Positions 49,218-60,064 of a stretch of 64,000 bases of DNA are shown in pieces (position 1 is the stretch's first letter; each line of letters begins with the position of its first letter). The position numbers and the translations under genes are program-made. The stretch is taken from assembly GCF_033473495.1 (NCBI RefSeq), contig NC_088940.1, positions 1,798,001 through 1,862,000 of the forward strand, given 5' to 3'. Under the pieces are notes generated by a model. It saw only the letters and a program-made list of their open reading frames with translations, had not been told where the DNA came from and did not search any database. This stretch comes from Cercospora beticola. Lineage: Eukaryota; Ascomycota; Dothideomycetes; Mycosphaerellales; Mycosphaerellaceae.

Positions 49218-50261
49218 CGGGCTGTCGGCCAGTGGCGCGGCTTCTTGGGTGTGAAGTTGTCAGTTGGCAAACCAGGTCCCTGCGAAGCGGTGCTTGATGA
49301 GGATGCATGGGCAGAGCCGTGCAGAATGGACCAAATGATGCGGAAACCAAACCTCCTGAGCTTACAGATTGGATGCCTAGAGGAACGCCTCATATATTCA
49401 CGACGGGTGAGTCCTTCTGTTAGGAGACGCGATGCATGTGATGGTCATGTATCGTGGAGAAGGTGACGAAGTAGTCCGGGCAGTTGCGAAATCTTGGGTT
49501 GAAGGCAAACGCGATGACCTGCGAGTGCCCGAGACTCGTGCATTCGAAGACAGGGCCGTACGCGAAGACACATGTGATCCTGTTACAGCTCGATCAACAT
49601 TCGCCTCCAGAAACGAAAAGAAATGGAGTCGAGAGCTCAATTTTCTATGATTGGTGGAGATGTCAGCCGGATATGCAGATGCCGCATATGTCTATGTAAC
49701 TGGGAAGAAGTCGACATCAGTTCAGGACCTGGCCGCAAGGAGAACGCAAGAATACGCATTTTAACCTCGGATCATGTGAGTAGTCCTGTCTTATGCAGGA
49801 GGCTTTCTTGTCGTTCTCAGCGAAGGAGACGTTGGCGTTTGAGCGTGCATGGGTGGATCTTGAACAAATCGTTTGGCATTGCAGATCCATTCTGTGAGTC
49901 CTGGCGAGTGTCGCAGGAGCTGGTCTCGCGTAGAAGCTCTCTGCAAAGGTCATGCATGTCGAAGAGACGTGCTGCAGGGACGTGGAGCGGTCCAGAGCCG
50001 CGTGCCCGCCTTGCTCGGCAAGCCATCTCCGCCACTTCTCCTCTCCAGCTTTTGGGGGTCACATCAGAGTCTGCCTGCTACATTCGCATTGCCACTACAG
50101 ATGTGCCATCGAGATCGGCATCTTCATCAAGGAAAATCACGTTCAACGCTGGATCTGAACAAATACTGAAGTTTTCACCTTGCGATCCAAGCGTGTAAGG
50201 AAGCACGACCCAGACCCCCACTTGAGCACCCCAGGGTGTTGCAAAAGCTTGGGCGTCCAAG
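49218..50261. other. Divergent intergenic region HET gene / C2H2 factor
   Basis: About 1 kb. The largest frame (49623-50198 plus, 191 codons) is Arg/Ser/Cys-rich with no recognised domain and overlaps other frames. No gene is supported. Confidence 0.45.
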
Positions 50262-52901
50262 ATGAATGAACACCCCGAGGCTCCTTCGCCGAAACGTCAG
50301 AGAGCAAGTCGAGCAGGCCAGGCCAAAAGATTTGAATGTGCGCATCCTGGCTGCGATAAAAGATACTCGTGAGCTCCAGTGATCAAACCTTGCGGAGTGC
50401 TTAGATGCTAAGCATGTATCCATAGAAGAGCCGAGCATTTACACAGGCACGAGCTCAACCACAACCCGAAAGAAGTCTATCGTTGCGAGGTAGCAGGCTG
50501 TGGTCATTCCTTTGTGCGACCTGATCTGTTCATCAGGCACAAGAATCGACACAATGAGACTGCATCCAGTCGAGCTGCTTCAGTAACACCAGGCACTCCT
50601 ACCACTGCTGAATCCAAGATCGGATTCGAAGCTCCGATGCAAGAGCCCGTGAGCGCCTCGGAGTATGGTGTCAGTCGGCAGGATAGTCAAGAATCTATTG
50701 AAGATGCGAGGCTAGCTGCCGCCACGAGTCTAAGCTCCTTGACAACGTGGGCTGCTGCGAATAGACCACCGCTGCCTACACCAGATCCTACTTTGATGAG
50801 TACGGAGACACCTTCCGTAGCGGGTCTGACTGGAATACTGTCTCAGGCAGCTCCGTCGCCGCTTGCGGCACCCTCGATGAACACCTGGAATTCAACAGTC
50901 GACACGGCTGCCCAGGCGAGCGACAACTTCGCAGCCTGGCTGTTTGAAAGCCCAGGCTCACAGTATGATGACTTTAACATAGCTAACATGCCATTCTTGG
51001 ACTTCGGCTTGGAATACTCTCCAAAAGACGTCTGGAATCTCGAAGATTACGCATCGACGTCCGAGCCACCGGGGAGTGTCGCAAACCATGCGACTCCCAG
51101 TAGTCTCAGAGACAATCCTGCAGCAGGTACAACTACACGTGGTGTGTCAGAAGAAAGGCGGGCGGATGTTCTACGCATACTGTCACACTTCCTGACGAAA
51201 CAGCGCAATCGATTGTATGCCGCATCGGATCAAACGAGACTGCTATACAACCCCGACGCACAGAATTTCCCTAACCTTAGTGTTGGTGTTCTGGACAGGT
51301 TTGTCGCCAACTATTGGGCCAATGTGGATCAGCAAATGTCAGTTGTGCATCAACCGACGTTCTCACCCAACTCTTGCAACGTTCTCTTGCTTGTGACCAT
51401 TATTATGCTGGGTGCGGCGGACATGGTAAAACAGAAACCGAAAGGCTTACTTGAGGACCATCAAGAGTTCTCCGAAGTCATCGCGACACAGCTGCGCTGG
51501 GAGATCTTCACGGATCCTGAAGCTCAGCCGCCCGTTCAGCTCTGGGCCGCGCAGGCACTCCTGTTGCTCGAGTACTACGAGAAGCAGTGGTCATCTAGGA
51601 AATTGCACGAGCGTGCACACATCCACCACGCCAGCACCTTGACATTACTCCGTCGAGGTAGTCCTTTGATCGGAAGGTCAGATAGCGAAAGTCCCACCAG
51701 TGGAATGCCGACCAGATGTGCCAGTCCGACGGGCGACGAGCTACCTGGAAAGCCAACTGGAAGTTCGCTCGACTCATGGTGGGTGCATTGGGTCCGAAAT
51801 GAATCATTCAACAGAGTCGTCTTTACGGCCTTCCAAATTGATACCCTTCATGCTTTGATGTACGGACACGGGGCGGACATGGCACCGTACGAGATTCGAC
51901 TGCCGCTTCCTTGCGATGACTCGCTATGGAGAGCAGACAGCGCCGAGGAAGTGCATCGTTTGGACGCGAATCTGAAAATGTACGGAATACGCCCAATCAA
52001 CTTTCTCGACGGACTGAAGCGTTGTCTTCACGCACACGACGTGCAGACCCATGCTCCGGCACGCATGCTCTTGATGGCAGGACTGCTGTCTGTCGGCTGG
52101 CATATGAGCCGTCGCGAAAAGCACTTGCAGTTCCTAGAGACTGTGCCATCAGTACGAGAGCAAGGGCGCTGGCGCTCCATGCTGCTGCAAGCTTTCGGAC
52201 ATTGGAGACAGAGCTTTGACGATGCGGTTGGCCCACGCAAGAGTCGAAGCAGTGCTGCAAAGACCACCGACGCCAATGCTCCGACTGTGTTATTCCATCT
52301 TGCGCATCTCACGATGCATGCCGACATTATCGACATCCAAATCTTTTCCGGAACGAAACGACTCCTGGGCCGCAAGGTATCAGACAAGGATTTTCTGAAC
52401 GTCTTCCAACGAATGAAAGCATGGCAGCCAACGCCAATAGCCCGACATGCGGTACTCCATTCCTTCAAGCTTTTGGCCGCTGTCATGATGAACCGGCCTG
52501 GCAAGAACGGAACAAATGATGCTTCCAATATGCAGCCTTTCATCAGCTACAGCTCTCGCAATGATCCCATGATGTATCGGCCATGGGGCGTGTATCTTGC
52601 ATCACTGGTCATCTGGGCGTACCAACGAGCGTCGAGTCTGCATCTTTCTGGTCCTTACACGCAACAACATCTGATCGAAGGACAAGATGAGCGAGAGCTT
52701 TGCTGTCGGTATTTGACTGCGTTCTCGAATATCGACGATCCGGCGCGAGTGCTCGCGATGCTCTCTGTTTCTGGTTGTGCGGCGATCCTCAGCGTCGTGT
52801 CGCAAGACTTGGCGAATGGAGAACCGGAACTTTTCGAGGAAGCGGCGAAGAGGTTGCAGAGCTGTCGTGAAACCTTACTGACGGGGACTTCGGGGCGGTG
52901 A
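50262..52901 (+). CDS. C2H2 zinc-finger transcription factor with fungal-specific TF domain
   Basis: Two exons, 50262-50368 and 50426-52901, with a 57-nt intron that interrupts finger 1; 860 residues. Two N-terminal C2H2 fingers: C26-x4-C31-x12-H44-x3-H48 and C56-x4-C61-x12-H74-x3-H78, with the linker NHNPKEVYR. A basic stretch precedes them (PKRQRASRAGQAKR). After a Ser/Thr/Pro-rich region comes the middle homology (fungal_trans-like) domain from about residue 345: VANYWANVDQQMSVVHQPTF, then helical segments to near residue 800. This architecture, C2H2 fingers fused to a domain more often paired with Zn2Cys6 clusters, is a known ascomycete class of nuclear regulators. Targets cannot be predicted. 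The first exon is needed for the Cys pair of finger 1 and its ATG is the first available. Confidence 0.9.
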
Positions 52902-53760
52902 TAACATGTACAGCATCGACTTCGAGTCGCGGGATGATCGAGGACATGTACAGAAAATCGCGTTGCGCGAGCACACAAATTTTCTGGCGTGTACAAGTAC
53001 CTGTGCCGGGCCATCGTGCTTCGCGTCGAGCAAGCGGTCGCATATTCTCACATTTCTGCCAATCCTGGTCGAGGAGCACACGGAGCCAGCATTGTACATA
53101 GACGGTCATAACGGCGTCAAGCTGTGCCTTTCGCAATTCGCGCGCTCCCTCTCTGTTCTGCACCTCTTTCTTTCTCCAATTCCCAGTCTGTGTGACCAAG
53201 CTCTTGATGAAAAATTGAGGAAACCTGTCAGACGACCGACAGTACCCACCTACAAAAGCCGGCCGAAGCCAGACACTCGAGCAGGGCGAGATCATTGCCA
53301 TCGACCCAAAGGGCTGACACATTGGCTTCACTCTTGGGCGCCGCGGTTCGACTCATCAGCCAGGTTGGAGTCTGTAGCTTCTGTGAGAAGTACAGTTGTG
53401 GATGTTTACTATAGAAATGATTCTATGAAGTAAACTGCGACTCCATGTCAGTACTGTTGCAAACTTTGGGGTGGGTTGGCTGGTCACTCACATCGCTGAT
53501 CAGAGCAAAGAGGAGCGCGAGGATTCAGCTTAAGAAATACTGCAGATTCGCTAGCGCGGATTGCGTAAGCGGAAAAGCTGTGGGAAAGACCTGCGGGAAG
53601 GCACGGCCTGAGGCTGCCGCTGCAAGATCATGCACGCGGCGTCACAGCTCACTCGTCTTCCCTGGGAACTTCTCCCAATGCGTTCCGCGCAGCCTGACGT
53701 CCCACATATCGCATCCAGGCATCGCCATTCTTCGGCCCATACTACTTGAGCATCGCCACG
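52902..53760. other. Intergenic between two plus-strand genes
   Basis: About 860 bp holding the 3' end of the C2H2 gene and the promoter of the Acinus-like gene. Overlapping short frames only. Confidence 0.5.
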
Positions 53761-55122
53761 ATGGCCGACTACGATAAAATGAAGGTGCCGGAGCTGGAGG
53801 AGCTGGTCAAAGAACGTGGCATCGCAGCCGAAGGGCTCAAATCAAAGAAACATTACGTGGATGCGCTTATTGCGGATGATGCACAGGATGGAGCAGAGAA
53901 GACGGAGGACCGAGAAGGAGACGGACATAGCAATGGCAATGGCGATGCACAGGATGAGGTGATGGGCAGTGACACTGAAGGCACGAACAAGAGGAAAAGG
54001 CGGAGCCCAACACCTCCCGTCAGCGATGAGAGCGTGAACAAGAAATTAAAGACTGCAGATGCAGCCACAATTTCTGAGGATGCGCCCGCAGCCGTGGACG
54101 AGGAAAGTGCTACGACGTTGCAGCCGTACGGCAGCAGCGACGATGTGATGCAAGTCGATAGCCGACAACGACAACAACCGGAGCAGGATGAAGCGATGGA
54201 AGATGCTGCTGTCTCTGCATCAAGGCATGAGGCAACCCGTGCACTTTACATTCGCGAGCTTGTCCGCCCGCTACAACCGAATGCACTGCGAGAACACCTC
54301 CGCGAAATCGCATCTCCGCCTGGCGCGACCTCTGCATCCGCCGCCGAGATCGTGGAACTCTTCCATCTCGACAAGCTGCGGACACACGCTTTGGTGGTAT
54401 TCGACTCAATATCTGCAGCTTCGCGCGCGCGATCAGCTCTTCATGAGCACATCTGGCCGAACGAGCCTTCAATGCGGAAGCCACTATGGGTAGACTTTGT
54501 GCCTGAGGAGAAGGTGCAAGACTGGATAGACACGGAGACAGAGCGACCCGATACAAAGTGGGAGATTGTTTACGAAAGCGTTGACACACACTCGCCTGTC
54601 ACGGCCACATTACAGGAAGTTGGTGCTGGCCGCAGAGAAAGTTTCAACGGCGGCAACACACGACCTACAGTGTCTGGCTCACAAGACGCTCCTCCCAGTC
54701 CCCAGCAGGAGCAGCCTGCACAAAGCAAATCTTTCGACACCCTCGACTCCCGGTACAAATTCACCCAATGCAAACCGAAGATCTACTATCAGCCCGTGGC
54801 GCGAGAGCTTTCGGACAGCAGGCAGCAGACACTAACATCGGGAACGAGCGGTGATTGGGAGGATCGAATGTCGGACCCATCTTTGTATGGCGAAGGAGAG
54901 CTCAGAAGGTACACCTTTGAGGATGGCGACAAGCTCGTCGATGGTGGTGCAGACTTCGGACTTTTCGGTCGAAAGTCCACGCGTGGCGGTAGAGGTGGCG
55001 GAGAATACAGAGGTGGTAGGGGCAGAGGTCGTGGTGAGTACAGAGGCGGCGGCGGCGACTACCGTGGCGGTGGTGGTGATTACTATCGCGGTTCAAGCTC
55101 TGGCGGCAGGCGTCCTTACTAG
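53761..55122 (+). CDS. Acinus-like SAP / RRM / RGG nuclear RNA-binding protein
   Basis: Single exon, 453 residues. Residues 1-36 are a SAP domain (MADYDKMKVPELEELVKERG..LKSKKHYVDAL), a nuclear DNA/RNA-scaffold module. An acidic segment with KRKRRSPTPP (nuclear signal) leads to an Acinus-type RRM (about 160-270: ALYIRELVRPLQPNALREHL ... THALVVFDSISAASRARSAL ... LWVDFVPEEKVQDWID). Downstream, RYKFTQCKPKIYYQPV resembles the RSB motif by which Acinus binds RNPS1 and SAP18 in the ASAP complex. The C-terminus is a Gly/Arg RGG tract with GGDYRGGG repeats. In known systems this complex links to splicing and the exon junction. The Acinus assignment is inference from domain order; SAP plus RRM plus RGG is directly visible. 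The start is the ATG at 53761; the frame extends five codons upstream without an ATG. Confidence 0.82.
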   Translation: MADYDKMKVPELEELVKERGIAAEGLKSKKHYVDALIADDAQDGAEKTEDREGDGHSNGNGDAQDEVMGSDTEGTNKRKRRSPTPPVSDESVNKKLKTADAATISEDAPAAVDEESATTLQPYGSSDDVMQVDSRQRQQPEQDEAMEDAAVSASRHEATRALYIRELVRPLQPNALREHLREIASPPGATSASAAEIVELFHLDKLRTHALVVFDSISAASRARSALHEHIWPNEPSMRKPLWVDFVPEEKVQDWIDTETERPDTKWEIVYESVDTHSPVTATLQEVGAGRRESFNGGNTRPTVSGSQDAPPSPQQEQPAQSKSFDTLDSRYKFTQCKPKIYYQPVARELSDSRQQTLTSGTSGDWEDRMSDPSLYGEGELRRYTFEDGDKLVDGGADFGLFGRKSTRGGRGGGEYRGGRGRGRGEYRGGGGDYRGGGGDYYRGSSSGGRRPY

Positions 55123-55384
55123 GAGACTGAGCGCTTCGACCAAAATGACAAGAATTCAACGAAGGATCACTCCAATGGAAAATGGGAAGATGGTCTTGAC
55201 TCCGGGAAATGGAGCGATGCTCCATATTGAGATGTCGACTACTTCTATCTGTTCCCCGGTCTCCGAAGAGGCAGAGAATAACCTATGCCGCGCAAAGGTT
55301 TTATATCAGCGCACTCAAACTGCACAACTTCACTGTGAACAACGCTCTCCCCAACACTGAGCGTCTCGAACTTCCCAACTGATT

Positions 55385-56483
55385 TCAGCCTTCCGAGCCA
55401 CTCGTCAGCCTCGAATTGACCGCATTCGTCAAAGCGAATATGGCCCTCAGCGCGGACACCTCCATTCCAAACTCATTTGCTTTCCGCATTGGAAATCCGA
55501 CAATAACATCCATTTCCAATGGTCTTCCCGACTGCGCGTCCTGGTACATGGAACTATAGATCAAAGGTTTCATCGCCATCACCCGCGCGATCAGCTCGTC
55601 TGCCAATCCGTCTTTCAACGGAACATCGAGTTTCCGCCCCACAGCGATGACATCTTCCATCAATTGCTTCGTGAACGTTCTTGCTTCGGGAGAAGTCTCC
55701 AACCAGGTTTGAACGGGAAGGCCTGTTAGTGCTGTGAGTGGATTCCAGGCTACGTTCCAGACGACCTTTTCCCAGCGAGCGATTTGGATGTCAGGTTCGA
55801 TGGTGTAGTTTGTTCCTCCTTGCTTTAGGAGGTCGGCGAAGGTTTGGAGACGGGTCTGTTCGAGATCTGGGTCGAGGGTCGGATTGGGGAAGATGCCGAT
55901 CAAGAGGCTTTCGTTCGTGCTGTGGGTTATGATGCCGGGGGTCTTTTGTACTGCGCCGGTCCAAGCTACGCAGGAGATTATGCTGTTCGAGGGGTAAACT
56001 GTGCGGAAGGGCTCTTCGTTGCCGACGCCATTCTGGATTATGACGAATGTCGTCTGGTCGTTGGTGATAGGCTTGAAGAGGGGAGGGATTGTGGCGGGCT
56101 TAATGGCTTTGTGAGCGCAGACGATGAAATCAAAAGTTGTGTTGGCAATGTCTGGTATTGATTTGTAGACTGGACGTGTTGTCAGTGGCTGCTGCTGACG
56201 ACGATGATGTTGCTATCGTCCAACGTACCGTGATCGATATTCACGTCGCACTTCCCATGGACGTCACTGTCGATCTTCAAGCCGTGTTGCTTCACAGCAT
56301 CGTAGTTCGATCTTGCTATCACGGACAGTGATACATTCTTGTTCTTGCCTAGTATGTATGCGTAGAAACCACCAATGCTGACCTATTGATCAGCTGCAGC
56401 TCTGGCACACCATCTGCATCGACTCACGCTCCTAGGCCGAACAGCAAGACTTTGCACGGCCGGTCTGACCCAGGTGTGCTCAT
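55385..56483 (-). CDS. Ketopantoate reductase (ApbA/PanE) family protein
   Basis: Three exons: 56483-56428, 56377-56229 and 56169-55385; introns of 50 and 59 nt; 329 residues. The first exon and start of the second form the Rossmann NAD(P)H loop FGLGAIGGFYAYIL (GxGxxG). Further family blocks are DFIVCAHKA, FVIIQNGVGNEEPF, GIITHSTNESLLIGIF, and in the C-terminal helical domain KVVWNVAWNPLTALTGLPV, with the catalytic-type Lys and Asn. The reaction of the founding member is NADPH-dependent reduction of 2-dehydropantoate to D-pantoate for coenzyme A synthesis, but fungi have several paralogues acting on unknown 2-oxo acids. It is divergent from a 2-hydroxyacid dehydrogenase 396 bp away. Family call is firm; pantothenate role is uncertain. 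Confidence 0.9.
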
Positions 56484-56879
56484 ATGGGGCGAGTGGCTTG
56501 CGTTTGTGAAACCTAGATTCGCCAAGTCCTTCTCACGACGTCGTGAATGTCGTTTAGTTCTTGTCACTTGACCAACACTCTCACCAGGCGAGCGTCGCTT
56601 CCAGATACAAGCGAAGTCGAAGTTCGAAGCTCTGACCACATGCAGGTGGGATCCACTCCAGCGCCTACCCCCACCGTGTCCCCCAAATTCTCCGCTTCAC
56701 TTTGTCGGAACATGATCACGTTTCTTGTAATACCCATGTCAGGTACTTGTAGCTGCTTCGGCGAATCTGCTGACATTGGAGCCGCCTATGGTAGGGTAGA
56801 CCACCTCAGTCGACCGTGACCAGAGTTCTCTAGAGCATGGTATCCAAGCTAAGTCGACGACTAAGACCGAACTGACAAA
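56484..56879. promoter_or_regulatory. 396-bp divergent promoter region
   Basis: Separates the starts of the ketopantoate-reductase-like gene (minus) and the cytochrome b5/FMN dehydrogenase (plus). It must contain both promoters. No specific regulator site was recognised. Confidence 0.45.
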
Positions 56880-58374
56880 ATGACCACCATCAGCGCCGAC
56901 GAGCTCACCAAACACAATAGCAAGAAGTCTTGTTGGATAGCTATTGGAGACACAGTTTGGGATGTGACAGACTTCGCACCAAAGCACCCAGGTGGCGCCA
57001 GTCTGATCCTCAAATTGGCTGGGCAAGATGCAACAGAACAATACAGCATGTTCCACAATGTAGCTCTCGTGAAGGAGACATTGGGCAATGAAGCCGCGAT
57101 AGGAACGATCGATAGGTCTTCGATCAAACCACCCACAAAACCTAAAGAGATCCCACTCGGCCCCCAAGATGCCACACCCAGACGGCCTCCTCTCCGCAGT
57201 ATGATCAACCTCCACGATTTCGAAAAGGTCGCCGAGAAATTCATGACACCACTAGCGTGGGCCTACATCTCTTCCGGCTCCGACAACGAAGTCTCCTTAC
57301 GCGAAAACGCACTCGCATACTCAAAAGTCTTCCTCCGAGGCCGCATTCTTCGCAAAATTAGCTCCATCTCCACGCAAACCAACATCCTGGGAATCAACAG
57401 CAGTCTGCCAATCTACACTTCCCCTGTTGGACTGGGCAAACTTGTGCATCCGGATGGAGAATGTGCGATAGCGAGAGCGGACGGAGAAGAAGGAATCTGT
57501 CAGGTTGTGAATACGGTATCGAGCTGCACTATTGAAGAGATTATGCAGGCAAGAGTGAAACCCGATCAGCCGGTTTTCTGGCAATTGTATCTTGATAAAG
57601 ACTTGGAGAAGTCGAAGAAATTTGTCGAGAGGGTGGAGACGGCGGGTGTGAAAGCGATCTGGTTGACTGTTGATAGTCCGGTGACAGGGAACCGGGAGAG
57701 AGATGAGAGGGGAAAGGGCGTTGAGGACGATGTAAGTTTCTCGCCATCTTCGACTTGGAATTTTGATTGCATCTGCTGACGCCGAACAGACAGAAGAGAT
57801 CCTGGAAGATGTGGTCAACGATATGAAGAGCGGCGGCGCTGGCGTTGCAGCGTCGAACAATAGCTTTATCAACGGCGATGTGGATTGGGACATCATCGCA
57901 TGGTTGCGATCGATCACAAAGCTCCCTATTGTGGTCAAGGGAATTGGTTGCGTGGAAGACGCTGTCGCAGCTTACGACCATGGTGCAGATGCAATCGTCC
58001 TTTCCAACCACGGCGGCCGATCGCAAGATACTTCGCAGCCACCTCTGCTCACATTACTGGAGATCCGGACTTACGCACCCCACATCATGGGCAAGAAGAT
58101 GCAGATCTTCGTGGACGGAGGCGTGAGGCGTGGGACGGACGTGCTGAAAGCTTTGTGTTTGGGAGCGAATGCTGTTGGTATAGGTCGACCTGTGCTGTTC
58201 AGCATGTCTGCAGGATACGGGCACTATGGCATTCGAAGGATGATCCAGATCCTGAGGCGCGAGATCGAAACGAACATGGCATTCCTGGGCGCCAGAACGA
58301 TTGCGGATTTGTCGCCGAGTATGATCAACACAAAGCCGCTGGAGAACCTCTTGATACCGTCTGCGAACCTGTGA
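56880..58374 (+). CDS. Cytochrome b5 / FMN-dependent 2-hydroxyacid dehydrogenase (flavocytochrome b2-like)
   Basis: Two exons, 56880-57731 and 57790-58374, with a 58-nt intron; 478 residues. Residues 1-75 are a cytochrome b5 domain with the heme ligand in KHPGGASLI and a second His in MFHN. The FMN-dependent alpha-hydroxyacid dehydrogenase barrel follows: LPIYTSPVGLGKLVHPDGEC, WQLYLDKDLEKSKKFVER, LTVDSPVTGNRERD, LPIVVKGIGCVEDAVAA, the catalytic loop VLSNHGGRSQD with the His base, and the phosphate site VDGGVRRGTDVLKAL and GANAVGIGRPVLF. Yeast Cyb2 oxidises L-lactate to pyruvate in the mitochondrial intermembrane space; this protein starts directly with the b5 domain and has no bipartite presequence, so it may be cytosolic. 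Substrate could be lactate or another L-2-hydroxy acid. Confidence 0.94.
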
Positions 58375-58570
58375 TCTTCCAGCACGCGGCGTGGTGGCTT
58401 GCATGGGAAATCTATAAATTAGATGCCAGTACCGGCTAAGGTACACGCAATGCATTTTTGCAGTTCTATAGTCTCTTAAGGGGTATCGAGTCTAGTGTAG
58501 TTCCGATTCATCAAACGCCTCGCTTGAACGCAATAGAACACGAAATAAAACGAGGGACAATCGTGCCAGC

Positions 58571-59968
58571 TCAATCGCGATAGTTCTTACACTTCACGTG
58601 CGACAACTCTTGCTCACCCTTCGCATTGAGCACAAGTGCAGTCAATTTGTCGCCATTGACACAACCCGAGTCCAATCCTTTGGACCACCTGTTAATGACA
58701 AGTCCAGTCTTGCTATCGTGGCCGTAGATGACGACTTGTGGACGTGCGTGCGACTTCTTCTTGCCAAAGAAGTTCTTCCAGAGTCCACCAAATAGTCCGA
58801 CTGGCACCTCTGTTGCAGACTCATCGTCTGCGAAGTCATCGGTCGTGATGAGGCCTTCCATCGAACGCCCCTTGAAAATCCGATCGTTGTACCAACACCA
58901 GACACTGTACCAAGGTTTCGCATTCTTGCCATCACGGACTGCCGAAGGCACGAGAGTTCGGCGGTTGATGGATCTCATGTTCATGACAAAGTAAGGATCT
59001 TGTTTCTTGAGGCTGACACCAGGAACCAGTCCAGCATGGACCACGATGATGTGCTCGGTGATTGGCGAGTTGGACTTCTTGGTTGGTCCACGCGCCATAG
59101 GGAGCCGAGGGACGTGCAGCATCAATGGCATATCTCGCATGTAGGCCAGATGGCGTGGCTCGAGCTGTCGCACAAGGGCCGCATCTTTCGCGAGGCCTTT
59201 GCTGCTGGTAGCTTCGACTGGCAGTGGCTCTTGTACATGGAGCTTCTTAGCAACATGTAGAAGGCGGTCCTCGTGGTTGCCGCGCACACTGGTGGCATTC
59301 AAACGAATCAGCTCGTCAAGCACTCCCAGATTGTCCGGACCTTTTGTGACTGTGTCTCCCACCAGGATCAAGTGATCTGTCTTCTCGTTGAAGTCGACCT
59401 TCTTGAGCAATTTCAACAACTCTTTCTTGCAGCCGTGGATGTCGCCGATAAATACCAATCTTCTCTCGCCCTCTGGATCGGCCGGTCCGCCAGGCAGAAA
59501 TGCAGGATCGAGGCTCTTAATCCGTACCAGGTCTCTATCATGGCCACCACGAGCGATCCCATATGTGCCGTTATCCTGAGACATGAAACCTTCTTTGTAT
59601 GCCCACTCTTCTTCCACTATCGGCTGCAGATATCTGGTCCATGCATAGTAGGCGGCGAGTGCGAAGAGAAGTAATAGTGCAAACATCCTGCGCGCGCGAC
59701 GGGAGGCAACGAGCTTGCGTGCGGTATTCGGGCAACTCCTGTCGTTCTCCAAGTCACAGCAACCAAATTCTCGCTCGTCGTCGTCTTCAGTATCATCGGA
59801 TGTCGGTCGCTTCTCTTGCTGCCATGGATTCGTGACCTGATCAATCAACGGTCGCTTTTCCGCCCCAGCGTGTGACGTAGGCGCAGCGTATTCAGGTACT
59901 CCATTCTGTGCTTCCGGATATCGCTGTGCCTGCAGCTTAGCTTTGAGGTCGCCTAGCGTTTCCTCCAT
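58571..59968 (-). CDS. Ppn2-like membrane-anchored metallophosphatase (PPP superfamily)
   Basis: Single exon; 465 residues from the ATG at 59968. A hydrophilic N-terminus is followed by one TM segment (about residues 95-111, MFALLLLFALAAYYAW) and a lumenal phosphoesterase domain: FIGDIHGC, LVGDTVTKGPDN, SVRGNHEDRLLH, VVHAGLVPG and VIYGHDSKTGL, the five metal/phosphate motifs in order, ending DSGCVNGDKLTALVLN. The variant second motif and TM anchor match the yeast vacuolar endopolyphosphatase Ppn2 and its fungal relatives. The frame stays open 32 codons upstream to 60064, where only GTG directly after a stop is found, so either 59968 is the start or an upstream exon exists that I could not define. 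Polyphosphate as substrate is inferred from family. Confidence 0.85.
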   Translation of the reverse strand: MEETLGDLKAKLQAQRYPEAQNGVPEYAAPTSHAGAEKRPLIDQVTNPWQQEKRPTSDDTEDDDEREFGCCDLENDRSCPNTARKLVASRRARRMFALLLLFALAAYYAWTRYLQPIVEEEWAYKEGFMSQDNGTYGIARGGHDRDLVRIKSLDPAFLPGGPADPEGERRLVFIGDIHGCKKELLKLLKKVDFNEKTDHLILVGDTVTKGPDNLGVLDELIRLNATSVRGNHEDRLLHVAKKLHVQEPLPVEATSSKGLAKDAALVRQLEPRHLAYMRDMPLMLHVPRLPMARGPTKKSNSPITEHIIVVHAGLVPGVSLKKQDPYFVMNMRSINRRTLVPSAVRDGKNAKPWYSVWCWYNDRIFKGRSMEGLITTDDFADDESATEVPVGLFGGLWKNFFGKKKSHARPQVVIYGHDSKTGLVINRWSKGLDSGCVNGDKLTALVLNAKGEQELSHVKCKNYRD

Positions 59969-60064
59969 CTCTCGGCCGGTCTGCTGGGTAATAGACTGTA
60001 CTGTAGTCTCAATGTCGTTGCTGCGGTTCGTAGTCTCCGAGAGTGAGGTGTAGGAATGAGCCAC

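Noticed and set aside
56615..56640. GTTCGAAGC, a tRNA B-box-like sequence
   Set aside because: No A box at the right distance and no acceptor-stem pairing around it; chance match.
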